Below are positions 1 to 8,345 of a stretch of DNA of 64,000 nt, in pieces. The DNA is taken from NCBI RefSeq assembly GCF_027409185.1, contig NC_084478.1, positions 81,637,624 to 81,701,623 of the forward strand, written 5' to 3'. Position numbers and translations under genes: made by a program. The notes beneath the pieces were generated by a model. It was not told the origin of the DNA. It saw nothing but the letters and a program-made list of their open reading frames with translations, and ran no database searches. The stretch's first letter is position 1, and each line of letters begins with the position of its first letter. This DNA comes from Cynocephalus volans (lineage: Eukaryota; Chordata; Mammalia; Dermoptera; Cynocephalidae).

Positions 1-1162
1 GGCTCGATTCTTCTTCTCCATCCCTCTCACCACTGGAATCAGATTGCCTCCTCCCTTGTTCTCCCATGGCTTTCTCTAACCTTCACCCCAACCTCCTTAC
101 TCACATAGCCTCCTTCCCAGGAAGCCCCACTCATACATAGCCTCCCCACCAAGAAACTCTTAGCATGGGCCGCATACACATTCAAGCCGATCGCTCTTCT
201 CCTTGCTTACCTTCACTCCGCCATAGATTTCATTTTCAGCATGCACATGTACTCCCGTGCCCCCTTCAACAGTTACTCCACCCTCTTCTTGCGTATCATC
301 GTGTATTCTGCCAAACCCAACTATTATTTCTGGCATCCACATCAACAATAGTCTTCCTAACCTCCTGCCTTCATTCACTCGCCACACAGGATTTTATGCT
401 CCCTACACTCAACTCTATTAGTTTCACGTTTGCCCTGTGTTCAGTTTTCCCCTCACACTCCATTCTGACTTTTCTTGCACCCCACTGCAATCTTAATTAT
501 TCCCTTGCTCCCCCTTTAAGCTGAATACCCTCTTCCACCCCATGAAACCATAATGTTCTCCTGGATCCCCAGCCCTCTTTCAATTATTGTTTTCATTCAG
601 CCCTTCATTCATTCCCTCCATTCTTTACTCAACAGATATTTGTTGAGCCCTCTGCGAAGTGCCAGGCCTTAATCTAGCCAATCGGCAACTCCTCATCAAA
701 CTAATTTTTCTCTTGGGCCGACGCACCCTCTCTGCTTTCATGCAAACCCATGCACTCCCTCTGCAGCCTCCCAACAATCTTCCATACTCTTCTCCACACT
801 TCAACGATTGTGCTTGAGCACACACCATCACCACACTCCGCCCCACCCCCCACACCCCATTCCACCCCACCGTCCTGGAGTGTACCATCTCCTCAGGAAG
901 CCCGATCACTCACTGTCTCCCCCACCTCCGAATAAAAGGCAGGGGCATGAGCCCTGTCCCAGGGGCAGGGGCGAAGGGTTCTCCCAAAAGGGGTGTGGGG
1001 AAGTGTAGGGGCTGAGTGGGATGTCATGGCGGGTGGGGATACCCCGCTGAGGTGGAGGAGAGGGGAAGGGGCTGGGGATTCGGAGCAGGAGGGAGGGAGG
1101 AAAGAAGAGGCATGGAGAACAAGGGTGGTATTCCTGACGAAAACCTGTGTCAAAAGCCTTAC

Positions 1163-1383
1163 CTAAGCCTACAGCAGGTCGGAATCGATCAGCTGGGACA
1201 AGAGGCCTGAGGGAAAACCCGGCTTCTGCTACCTTTCCCGCCCTTCCTACAAGGCCAATGAGCTTCCAGCGCTGCCTTCCACCTCCCCCTTCCCCCCTCC
1301 CACCGCTGCGGCCGGTGACAAATGAGCTTCGAGATCCACTGACGCTCACGCCCGGCAGTTCCGCCCTCTCCACATCCGTGTAG
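1163..1383 (-). promoter_or_regulatory. CpG-rich promoter and non-coding exon 1, copy 0
   Basis: This 220-bp stretch holds more than ten CpGs while the rest of the unit is CpG-poor. It contains an E2F-like tttcccgcc (1234-1242), a ccaat (1255-1259), a CRE-like tgacgctca and a GC-box-like ccgccc toward 1380. On the minus strand a good splice donor, CTTAG followed by GTAAGG, ends an exon at 1163. I infer that a TATA-less promoter fires leftward, and that a non-coding exon 1 splices to the coding exon of the copy lying left of base 1. The transcription start is not visible. A bidirectional promoter is possible, but no gene reads rightward from here. Confidence 0.5.
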
Positions 1384-1580
1384 CTTCTTGTGCTCTCTTT
1401 ACTAGACTAGCCGGTAGCTCCTGAGGGGAAGTTCAGCTTTGTGCTTCCCAAGGCTCGTTTCTCAGACTAGTCTCCCTTTGGATGGAAAATACCTTGTGTG
1501 AATGCATTTTTAACTCATGGACTTGGTATTCTGGAATTGACCTTTTCAAAATTCAGCATGACTTCTTTTTTTTTTTAAAT

Positions 1581-1586
1581 TTTATT
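1581..1586 (-). terminator. Likely poly(A) signal, from the L1 tail
   Basis: AATAAA on the minus strand, the only canonical signal found downstream of the copy 1 stop codon; about 0.78 kb past TGA. It belongs to the 3' end of the L1. Equivalents: 7568-7573, 13546-13551, 19539-19544, 25521-25526, 31506-31511, 37488-37493, 43470-43475, 49455-49460, 55436-55441 and 61425-61430. A weaker TATAAA lies at 1924-1929, also in the L1. Use by the gene is inferred. Confidence 0.4.
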
Positions 1587-1731
1587 TTGTCGATATACAT
1601 TGTGGCTGATTATTGTTGCCCCTCACCAAAACCTCCCTCCCTCCCCCCTCCCCCCACCGATGTCCCCTCTGTTTGCTTGTGACATCAACTTCAAGTAATT
1701 GTGGTTGTTATATCTTCTCCCCCCCACCCGG

Positions 1732-1735
1732 TTTT

Positions 1736-1770
<35 letters not shown>

Positions 1771-1786
1771 TGTGTGTTTGTGTGTG
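1732..1786. repeat. T-tract plus GT microsatellite, variable between units
   Basis: A T run followed by GT repeats inside the L1 3' UTR. My manual counts (T run / GT repeats) for units 1-11 are 26/10, 12/9.5, 24/11, 25/6, 26/11, 19/10, 16/11, 24/10, 15/12, 24/13 and 20/13. It accounts for much of the unit-length variation. Unit 2 also lacks the TTTG interruption after the GT run. Confidence 0.85.
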
Positions 1787-2095
1787 AATTATATATTAAT
1801 TTTTAGCTCTCACCAATAAGTGAGAACATGTGGTATTTCTCTTTCTGTGCCTGACTCGTTTCACTTAATATAATTCTCTCAAGGTCCATCCATGTTGTTG
1901 CAAATGGCAGTATTTCATTCGTTTTTATAGCTGAGTAGTATTTCATTGTGTAGATGTACCACATTTTCCGTATCCACTCATCTGATGGTGGACATTTGGG
2001 CTGGTTACAACTCTTGGCTATTGTAAAGAGTGTTGCGATGAACATTGGGGAACAGGTATACCTTCGACTTGATGATTTCCATTCCTCTGGGTAGC

Positions 2096-2368
2096 ACAAT
2101 CCTGTTTTTGTAAGAGTCATTGGAAAGGCCCCAGCATCCAAAGGAGTAAGGTGGGATGGAGGTACAAGAAAATCCACGCTCAGTCAAGGAATTGCTCCAT
2201 ATAATTAAAGGGATGTGAAAGCTTATAAAACACCTAAAGGCTTAAAAAAAAAAAGAAAAATGATGTGAAGCATTTTGCACATTAACCATTTCGCACATTC
2301 AGAAACAGGGTAGGCCGTGGTTTAGTGAGGCCTCCTTCTCTTTGCTCCTAGCGCAAGAGGGACATGCA
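2096..2368 (-). other. 3' UTR of copy 1
   Basis: Non-coding sequence between the TGA and the L1. It contains an A-tract (plus strand) near 2245-2260. In units 1, 2, 3, 8 and 9 this tract is interrupted by a G; in units 4-7, 10 and 11 it is pure A. No AATAAA or ATTAAA is present on the minus strand here, so the transcript probably continues into the L1. Confidence 0.5.
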
Positions 2369-5300
2369 TCACAGATATCCAATAGACAGTGAGGTGGAGC
2401 TGTCTGGCCTGGGTCCGATAGAGCGACTGGGAGGCTGGAGTCCTCTTTCTTCAGCAGAAGCTATAGACAGAAAAGAAGAGGCCAGAGCCAGGTCACATCC
2501 ATATCCCCTCCTGGCTGTCCCCTCTTTTTTTGTCCTACCCAACTGAAGATTTGTCACCTGGACTACTGCACAGACCTCTTCCTCTCTGATTTCCTCATCA
2601 CCCCTCTCGCCTTCCCAATCCCTCCATCACAGCCACCACGTCTCTTTCCTCAAGGCTGGGGTCTCTGAATATGCTCCTCCCTCGCTCAGAAGCGTTGCCT
2701 GGCTCCTCGTCACCCACAGCTGCTGGTCCGTGATTGGTAGACTCTCCAGCCCCATTTCCCTCTGTTCCATTAGTTCCTCCAGGGTTGCCTCTTCACTCAC
2801 ACACCATGCCCCATCCACCATTTTGGTCTTGGAATACCAAGCCTTCCCTCTCAGCCTTCCCAGGAGTTTATCTTCCCTCAGGGCTCCTCCAGCCCTTCCT
2901 CTCTGGGCACACCATTGAGATTTAGCCACAAAACACAGGCGGTACAGGCATCCAGGCTCCACATCTAGGCTGGAAGTTTCTTGAAGGCAGGGACCAGACC
3001 TCCTTCCAGACTAGGCCCTTATCACCTCTGTATGTCCTCCCCAGGCCACAGAAGACTTCAGGGGTCTCGATAGAGAGCCTTGGGCGGAGAGTCGGGAGAC
3101 CTGGTTCTTCCACCTAACATGTGTGCTGCATGCCCTAGGGCAAGTCCCTGCCACTCTCAGGGCCTCAGTTTCCTTGTTTCTCGACTAAAGGGCGCTCAAC
3201 CTCTGCACGAAGGGCACTGGACAAGGGCACAAAGTTCGATAAACTAAAGATTCACTGAGCAGTTCTCAACGACCATCTCAGGAGTTAGACTGAGGAGCTT
3301 GGGTAGCTGGCTCCAAGGAGGTTCAGTCCACCGACCCTGATTTCCCAGTTAGAACCTGCTTACCACAACAACCCCCAATTCCCAACCATCCCCACCCCGT
3401 GTCCTCTCAAGGAGCAGGCTACCTGGTGGGTCACAGGCCTGGTGGAGGGAGATGGAGTCAGAAGGGGTCTGAAAAGAGTGTCTCAGACTCAGCAGAGCCT
3501 CGACAGCCTCCAGCTTCCGCTGCCACTCTGAGGAGGCAGAAGCCAAAGCCTGGTCAGATGCTGTAGCGGCCTGCAAAGGAAAGGGCTTGAGAGAATGGGG
3601 GCTGGGAAACCATACCTCCTTCCAACGCGACAAGTGCCTCTGAAGCCTCCAGTTCTAGAGAGCCCGCACCCCCTCCCAACCCCCGAGGTCTTCTGTTCTT
3701 TCCATTCACTAAGTTCGGCCCCTCCCAGGGTTCTGGACCCCACTACTCTTCCAGGACCTGTGGCTGCAGTAGAAGAGAGTCAAGGGTGGCACTGGGCTGC
3801 AGGATCAGCGCTGAGCATCTAGAAACAAGGAGAGGAGAGGCCAGGGGATTAAACCCTGTGGCAGACACATAGCACCAGTCAACAGAGAGAGGGGAAGGAT
3901 TCTGCAATATCTGGATGTGGGAATCCGAATGCCTGCTGAGCCACTGCCGTGGCTTGGGCAAGCCTCTTCTCCTGCTTGGCCTGTTTTCTTTTCCATACCT
4001 CTTTTTTCTATATCTTTTGTGAGACACTAATTTCTGCCAGCTTTTTTCCTCCTGGGGCAACAGCGAAGAGTATGGAAAATCACACAGGTGTCCGTGCTTT
4101 TACCTGCAAAGCACCTGCAGAGATGTGATTACTGTCCCGGTTCAGGGACTGGTTCTCGCCTCCATACTGTCCAATCCCCATGGGTCTTGACGGACAAGTT
4201 TGCCTCATCTCCAGGAAGCCTTCTCTAACGGCCTCTGGGCTTTCCCCTGGTCCTCTGTGGCCGTCGCCATCATGGCCCTACTTTTCAGCAGGACCTTCTA
4301 TCCCATCTATCTGTTTCATGTGAAATAACAGCCTTCACTAGTTGAAGGCCTACTATGTGTCAGGCCTCAGGCTAGTTCTCTTGTCAATGCTATAGGTGTA
4401 GAATATTGTCCCCAGTACACCCATAGGGAAATGGGGGGTTCAAAAACATAAACTCACTTGTCCAAAGCCTCACAAGTAGGAAATGGCAAAGCTGGGAGAG
4501 CCCTGTCTTGCCCATTAGCCTGAGATGCTGCCTTCTCCTCCTCCTTCTCCTCTTCCTCCTCCTGTCTCCCATAGCATCAAGCACAAGGGTGGGCACACAA
4601 CAACACAAGACATGACCTTGCTCTACTCACCTGCTGCACAGGACAGGGGACCCGTGGGGCTGCCTAGAAAGAGAAGCCATCGGTTGCTGCTCCAAGGTCA
4701 CTGGAGTGCAGGGCAGAGACAGAGGTTCTGGGGGCTGGCCGAGGAGCAGAGCCCCTTGGGAGCTCTCCTGCAGGGGCGCAGAGCACAGGTTGGAGTCAGG
4801 TACCAGGTCGGCCATGGAGAGAGGAGGTGTGGGCATGTTTGGGGATGAGGATAGGAGCCCAGAATGCCAGAGCTCTGAAGATCTTGAAGACCAGACAGTC
4901 TTATCTTTCATTTTGCAACTAGGGAAACTGAGGGCCGGGGAGGAGAAGTGATTTTTTTCCCAAGGTCACATGGCAAGACGGTGGTAGGATTGGAGATGGA
5001 ACCCACGTCTTTGGGACACAGTGGAAGGGGTCTGGGCAGTGGCTGGGTGGGAGCCTCCCCCACTGGCAACAGACTCTACTTACCTCCTCGGGGGTTGTGT
5101 GGGGGTGGGCCTCAGGCTGAGGCACAATGTCCACCTTCCCAGCTGTGAAAGACCAGGGACAGCTTTGGTGAGCCTTTCCCCCTCAGCCCCACCCCACTCT
5201 GCCCACCCCCAATCTGAAGTCTCATCTCACCATGGACCTTTTCGACTCCCCGGTCTGTCATTCCCACAAACATTTGGTAAATAATGTTGACGATGTTTTA

Positions 5301-5896
5301 CACTTGGGCGAGCTAAGGTCCAGCGAGTAACTTGCCCAAGGCCACATAGCAATTCAGTGATAGAACTGGTGAGAGAATTACTCCTGCTTCCTCCACCCAA
5401 ACTCAGGCTCCCTCCCTGGCCAGAGATACTCACTGAGGACTCCTTTGATGACCAAATTCTTGACAGGGATGTGAGCTTTGGCAGGGGCTGCCACACTCCT
5501 TTTCAGTCTTCGAGCCAGGTGCGCTGGCTCTGCCAGCGCTGCCCTCTGCTCCTCCTTCAAGGCACTCACAGCAGGCAAGACCCGACGGTGTTCCCTAAAG
5601 TGAGGGATTACAGGTCTAAGGTTAGTCACATTTAGAGGAGGCCTGACCCTTCTCCTTGCCAGACAGCATACTCACCAGAAGAGGGCACAATTGTGACACT
5701 TGCAGGCCCGGAAGATGCAGAAACGCTTGTGGCCTCTGATTTGGGTAGAGATGTCACGCTTCTGGCAGTGGTCATGGCGGCCTATAGCTCTTCTGGGGAC
5801 AAGTTCAGCCCCCCATGGGGCTCCGATCTCACACCCTGTGGTGCATTCCAAGTTGGAGGAGCAGCAGGGCACAGCAGGTGTTTCTTGGGGATCCAT
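2369..5896 (-). CDS. DMRTC1: DMRTC1-like protein, copy 1 (7 coding exons, 292 aa)
   Basis: Hand-built model, minus strand: exons 5676-5896, 5434-5594, 5084-5142, 4631-4767, 3758-3818, 3423-3570 and 2369-2460 (879 nt including TGA). Phases agree at every junction and all introns are GT-AG. Residues 35-90 resemble a DM domain: H41, C44, H56, C60, C65, C67 and C70 align with zinc ligands, followed by an [16 protein letters not shown] stretch matching the usual ERRRVMAAQVALRRQQ tail. In the DMRT family this domain binds DNA in the nucleus. The rest is Ser/Pro/Leu-rich, with [17 protein letters not shown] near 228-243 and a C-terminus that resembles the DMRTC1 end from memory. The start is the ATG at 5896 (AACCATGG context); the open frame extends 54 nt further without an ATG. 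A probable 3' splice site lies at 5901-5902, leaving 4 nt of UTR in this exon. Lys at residue 113, shared with copy 4. Exon model confidence is high; DNA binding is uncertain. Confidence 0.82.
2540..3060 (+). mobile_element. Probable L2 LINE 3' fragment in the last intron
   Basis: The plus strand resembles the L2 3' region by memory: a C/T-rich run, then ggaagtttcttgaaggcag followed by ggaccagacc and tgtatgtcctcccca. Old and diverged; boundaries approximate. Present in every unit. Confidence 0.45.
3088..3190 (-). mobile_element. MIR SINE fragment in the last intron
   Basis: The plus strand reads as the complement of MIR: agacctggttct, then gggcaagtccctgcc and gggcctcagtttcct. Counterparts occur at the same place in every unit. 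Confidence 0.7.
4205..4325 (+). mobile_element. Possible L2 fragment
   Basis: ctccaggaagccttctct followed by tctgggctttcccctgg resembles an internal 3' part of L2. Short and diverged; lies in the intron between coding exons 4 and 5. Confidence 0.4.
4336..4528 (+). mobile_element. MIR SINE fragment, intron 4-5
   Basis: Diverged MIR in plus orientation: cctactatgtgtcaggcct at the left, a cacttgtccaaagcctcac core, and ggcaaagctgggagagccc at the right. Ends at a pyrimidine-rich tract. Confidence 0.7.
4524..4570 (+). repeat. CCT-rich pyrimidine tract in intron 4-5
   Basis: Imperfect cct/ctt triplets, purine-rich on the transcribed-product strand; about 60-105 bp upstream (minus strand sense: downstream of exon 4's donor). 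Invariant between units as far as I can see. Confidence 0.6.
4895..5015 (+). mobile_element. MIR SINE fragment, intron 3-4
   Basis: MIR core and 3' side in plus orientation: gggaaactgagggccgggg, then cccaaggtcacatggcaag and ggagatggaacccacgtct. Confidence 0.75.
5280..5400 (+). mobile_element. MIR SINE fragment, intron 2-3
   Basis: MIR core in plus orientation: gagtaacttgcccaaggcca then catagcaattcagtgatag. Ends about 35 bp before the donor of coding exon 2. Confidence 0.72.
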
Positions 5897-5900
5897 GGTT

Positions 5901-7149
5901 CTAGGGTCAGTAGTGGAGGTCAGAATGGCCACGTGATGCCCTCCCTCCAACGTACTTCCTTCGCCCTTGGAAAGTCCTATGTGAAGTGGCTCGATTCTTC
6001 TTCTCCATCCCTCTCACCACTGGAATCAGATTGCCTCCTCCCTTGTTCTCCCATGGCTTTCTCTAACCTTCCCCCCAATCTCCTTACTCACATAGCCTCC
6101 TTCCCAGGAAGCCCCACTCATACATAGCCTCCCCACCAAGAAACTCTTAGCATGGGCCGCATACACATTCAAGCCGATCGCTCTTCTCCTTGCTTACCTT
6201 CACTCCGCCATAGATTTCATTTTCAGCATGCACATGTACTCCCGTGCCCCCTTCAACAGTTACTCCACCCTCTTCTTGCGTATCATCGTGTATTCTGCCA
6301 AACCCAACTATTATTTCTGGCATCCACATCAACAATAGTCTTCCTAACCTCCTGCCTTCATTCACTCGCCACACAGGATTTTATGCTCCCTACACTCAAC
6401 TCTATTAGTTTCACGTTTGCCCTGTGTTCAGTTTTCCCCTCACACTCCATTCTGACTTTTCTTGCACCCCACTGCAATCTTAATTATTCCCTTGCTCCCC
6501 CTTTAAGCTGAATACCCTCTTCCACCCCATGAAACCATAATGTTCTCCTGGATCCCCAGCCCTCTTTCAATTATTGTTTTCATTCAGCCCTTCATTCATT
6601 CCCTCCATTCTTTACTCAACAGATATTTGTTGAGCCCTCTGCAAAGTGCCAGGCCTTAATCTAGCCAATCGGCAACTCCTCATCAAACTAATTTTTCTCT
6701 TGGGCCGACGCACCCTCTCTGCTTTCATGCAAACCCATGCACTCCCTCTGCAGCCTCCCAACAATCTTCCATACTCTTCTCCACACTTCAACGATTGTGC
6801 TTGAGCACACACCATCACCACACTCCGCCCCACCCCCCACACCCCATTCCACCCCACCGTCCTGGAGTGTACCATCTCCTCAGGAAGCCCGATCACTCAC
6901 TGTCTCCCCCACCTCCGAATAAAAGGCAGGGGCATGAGCCCTGTCCCAGGGGCAGGGGCGAAGGGTTCTCCCAAAAGGGGTGTGGGGAAGTGTAGGGGCT
7001 GAGTGGGATGTCATGGCGGGTCGGGATACCCCACTGAGGTGGAGGAGAGGGGAAGGGGCTGGGGATTCGGAGCAGGAGGGAGGGAGGAAAGAAGAGGCAT
7101 GGAGAACAAGGGTGGTATTCCTGACGAAAACCTGTGTCAAAAGCCTTAC
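5901..7149 (-). other. First intron of copy 1 (non-coding)
   Basis: This 1.25-kb stretch, and its counterpart at bases 1-1162 and in every unit, shows no convincing gene. Its open frames on both strands (for example 119 residues on plus, 155 on minus overlapping the promoter) lack family resemblance and fit low-complexity C/T-rich sequence. It holds a C/A-rich tract near 6815-6860 and a G-rich purine tract near 7030-7090. Toward 6585-6665 there is a piece resembling the cattcattc...atatttgttgag motif common in old MIR/L2-type repeats. Confidence 0.55.
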
Positions 7150-7370
7150 CTAAGCCTACAGCAGGTCGGAATCGATCAGCTGGGACAAGAGGCCTGAGGG
7201 AAAACCCGGCTTCTGCTACCTTTCCCGCCCTTCCTACAAGGCCAATGAGCTTCCAGTGCTGCCTTCCACCTCCCCCTTCCCCCCTCCCACCTCTGCGGCC
7301 GGTGACAAATGAGCTTCGAGATCCACTGACGCTCACGCCCGGCAGTTCCGCCCTCTCCACATCCGTGTAG
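7150..7370 (-). promoter_or_regulatory. Presumed promoter and exon 1 of copy 1
   Basis: Equivalent of 1163-1383; exon 1 donor after 7150, with the acceptor of coding exon 1 at 5901-5902, giving a 1.25-kb first intron. Two CpGs present in unit 1 are lost here (cagtgctg instead of cagcgctg, and cctctgcgg instead of ccgctgcgg). Confidence 0.5.
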
Positions 7371-7552
7371 CTTCTTGTGCTCTCTTTACTAGACTAGCCG
7401 GTAGCTCCTGAGGGGAAGTTCAGCTTTGTGCTTCCCAAGGCTCGTTTCTCAGACTAGTCTCCCTTTGGATGGAAAATACCTTGTGTGAATGCATTTTTAA
7501 CTCATGGACTTGGTATTCTGGAATTGACCTTTTCAAAATTCAGCATGACTTC

Positions 7553-8072
7553 TTTTTTTTTTTTAATTTTATTTTGTCGATATACATTGTGGCTGATTAT
7601 TGTTGCCCCTCACCAAAACCTCCCTCCCTCCTCCCTCTCCCCTCCCCCCTCCCCCCACCGATGTCCCCTCTGTTTGCTTGTCACATCAACTTCAAGTAAT
7701 TGTGGTTGTTATATCTTCTCCCCCCTCCCCGGTTTTTTTTTTTTGTGTGTGTGTGTGTGTGTGAATTATATATTAATATTTAGCTCTCACCAATAAGTGA
7801 GAACATGTGGTATTTCTCTTTCTGTGCCTGACTCGTTTCACTTAATATAATTCTCTCAAGGTCCATCCATGTTGTTGCAAATGGCAGTATTTCATTCGTT
7901 TTTATAGCTGAGTAGTATTTCATTGTGTAGATGTACCACATTTTCCGTATCCACTCATCTGATGGTGGACATTTGGGCTGGTTACAACTCTTGGCTATTG
8001 TAAAGAGTGTTGCGATGAACATTGGGGAACAGGTATACCTTCGACTTGATGATTTCCATTCCTCTGGGTAGC
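7553..8072 (-). mobile_element. Truncated LINE-1 3' end, unit 2
   Basis: Type I version. It has the shortest T tract of the array and an enlarged C-rich (minus: G-rich) tract at about 7620-7660. Confidence 0.87.
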
Positions 8073-8345
8073 ACAATCCTGTTTTTGTAAGAGTCATTGG
8101 AAAGGCCCCAGCATCCAAAGGAGTAAGGTGGGATGGAGGTACAAGAAAATCCACGCTCAGTCAAGGAATTGCTCCATATAATTAAAGGGATGTGAAAGCT
8201 TATAAAACACCTAAAGGCTTAAAAAAAAAAAGAAAAAAGATGTGAAGCATTTTGCACATTAACCATTTCGCACATTCAGAAACAGGGTAGGCCGTGGTTT
8301 AGTGAGGCCTCCTTCTCTTTGCTCCTAGCGCAAGAGGGACATGCA

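Larger units (their letters stand above)
1566..2095 (-). mobile_element. 5'-truncated LINE-1 3' end, unit 1
   Basis: The minus strand encodes the last part of L1 ORF2: MFIATLFTIAKS, then WIRKMWYIYTMKYYSAIK and a SLIGES end, the familiar C-terminus of the reverse transcriptase protein. It is followed by an L1-type 3' UTR with a G-rich polypurine tract and an A-rich tail at 1566-1580. Similarity stops near 2095, so only about 0.5 kb of a 6-kb element remains. I see no clear target-site duplication. It lies in the same orientation as the DMRTC1 copies, just past their 3' ends. Units 1-3 share one version (type I: ctctcaagg, gtaaagagtg, cgacttgatg). Confidence 0.88.

Noticed and set aside
165-524. 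119-residue plus-strand frame, conserved in all units
   Set aside because: No recognisable domain, lies in intron 1 of the opposite-strand gene, and conservation carries no weight among 99%-like copies.
906-1373. 155-residue minus-strand frame over the promoter, conserved in all units
   Set aside because: It crosses the exon 1 donor, is Pro/Gly/Arg-rich, and resembles no family I know; persistence is explained by near-identity of the units.
1566-2095. Active L1 or functional ORF2
   Set aside because: Only the last ~0.5 kb remains, without the endonuclease or reverse-transcriptase core.
4104-4114. 11-nt micro-exon with AG and GTAAAA borders between coding exons 4 and 5
   Set aside because: Including it would shift the frame of exon 5; direct joining of exons 4 and 5 keeps the frame.
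4390-4608. Arg-rich frame with a run of Arg/Lys
   Set aside because: It is the translation of the CCT-rich tract on its complement and overlaps a MIR fragment.
5676-5950. Longer start giving an 18-residue extension before the DMRTC1 ATG
   Set aside because: The extension begins at TTG, not ATG, and crosses a likely 3' splice site (AG at 5901-5902). The ATG at 5896 has a good context.
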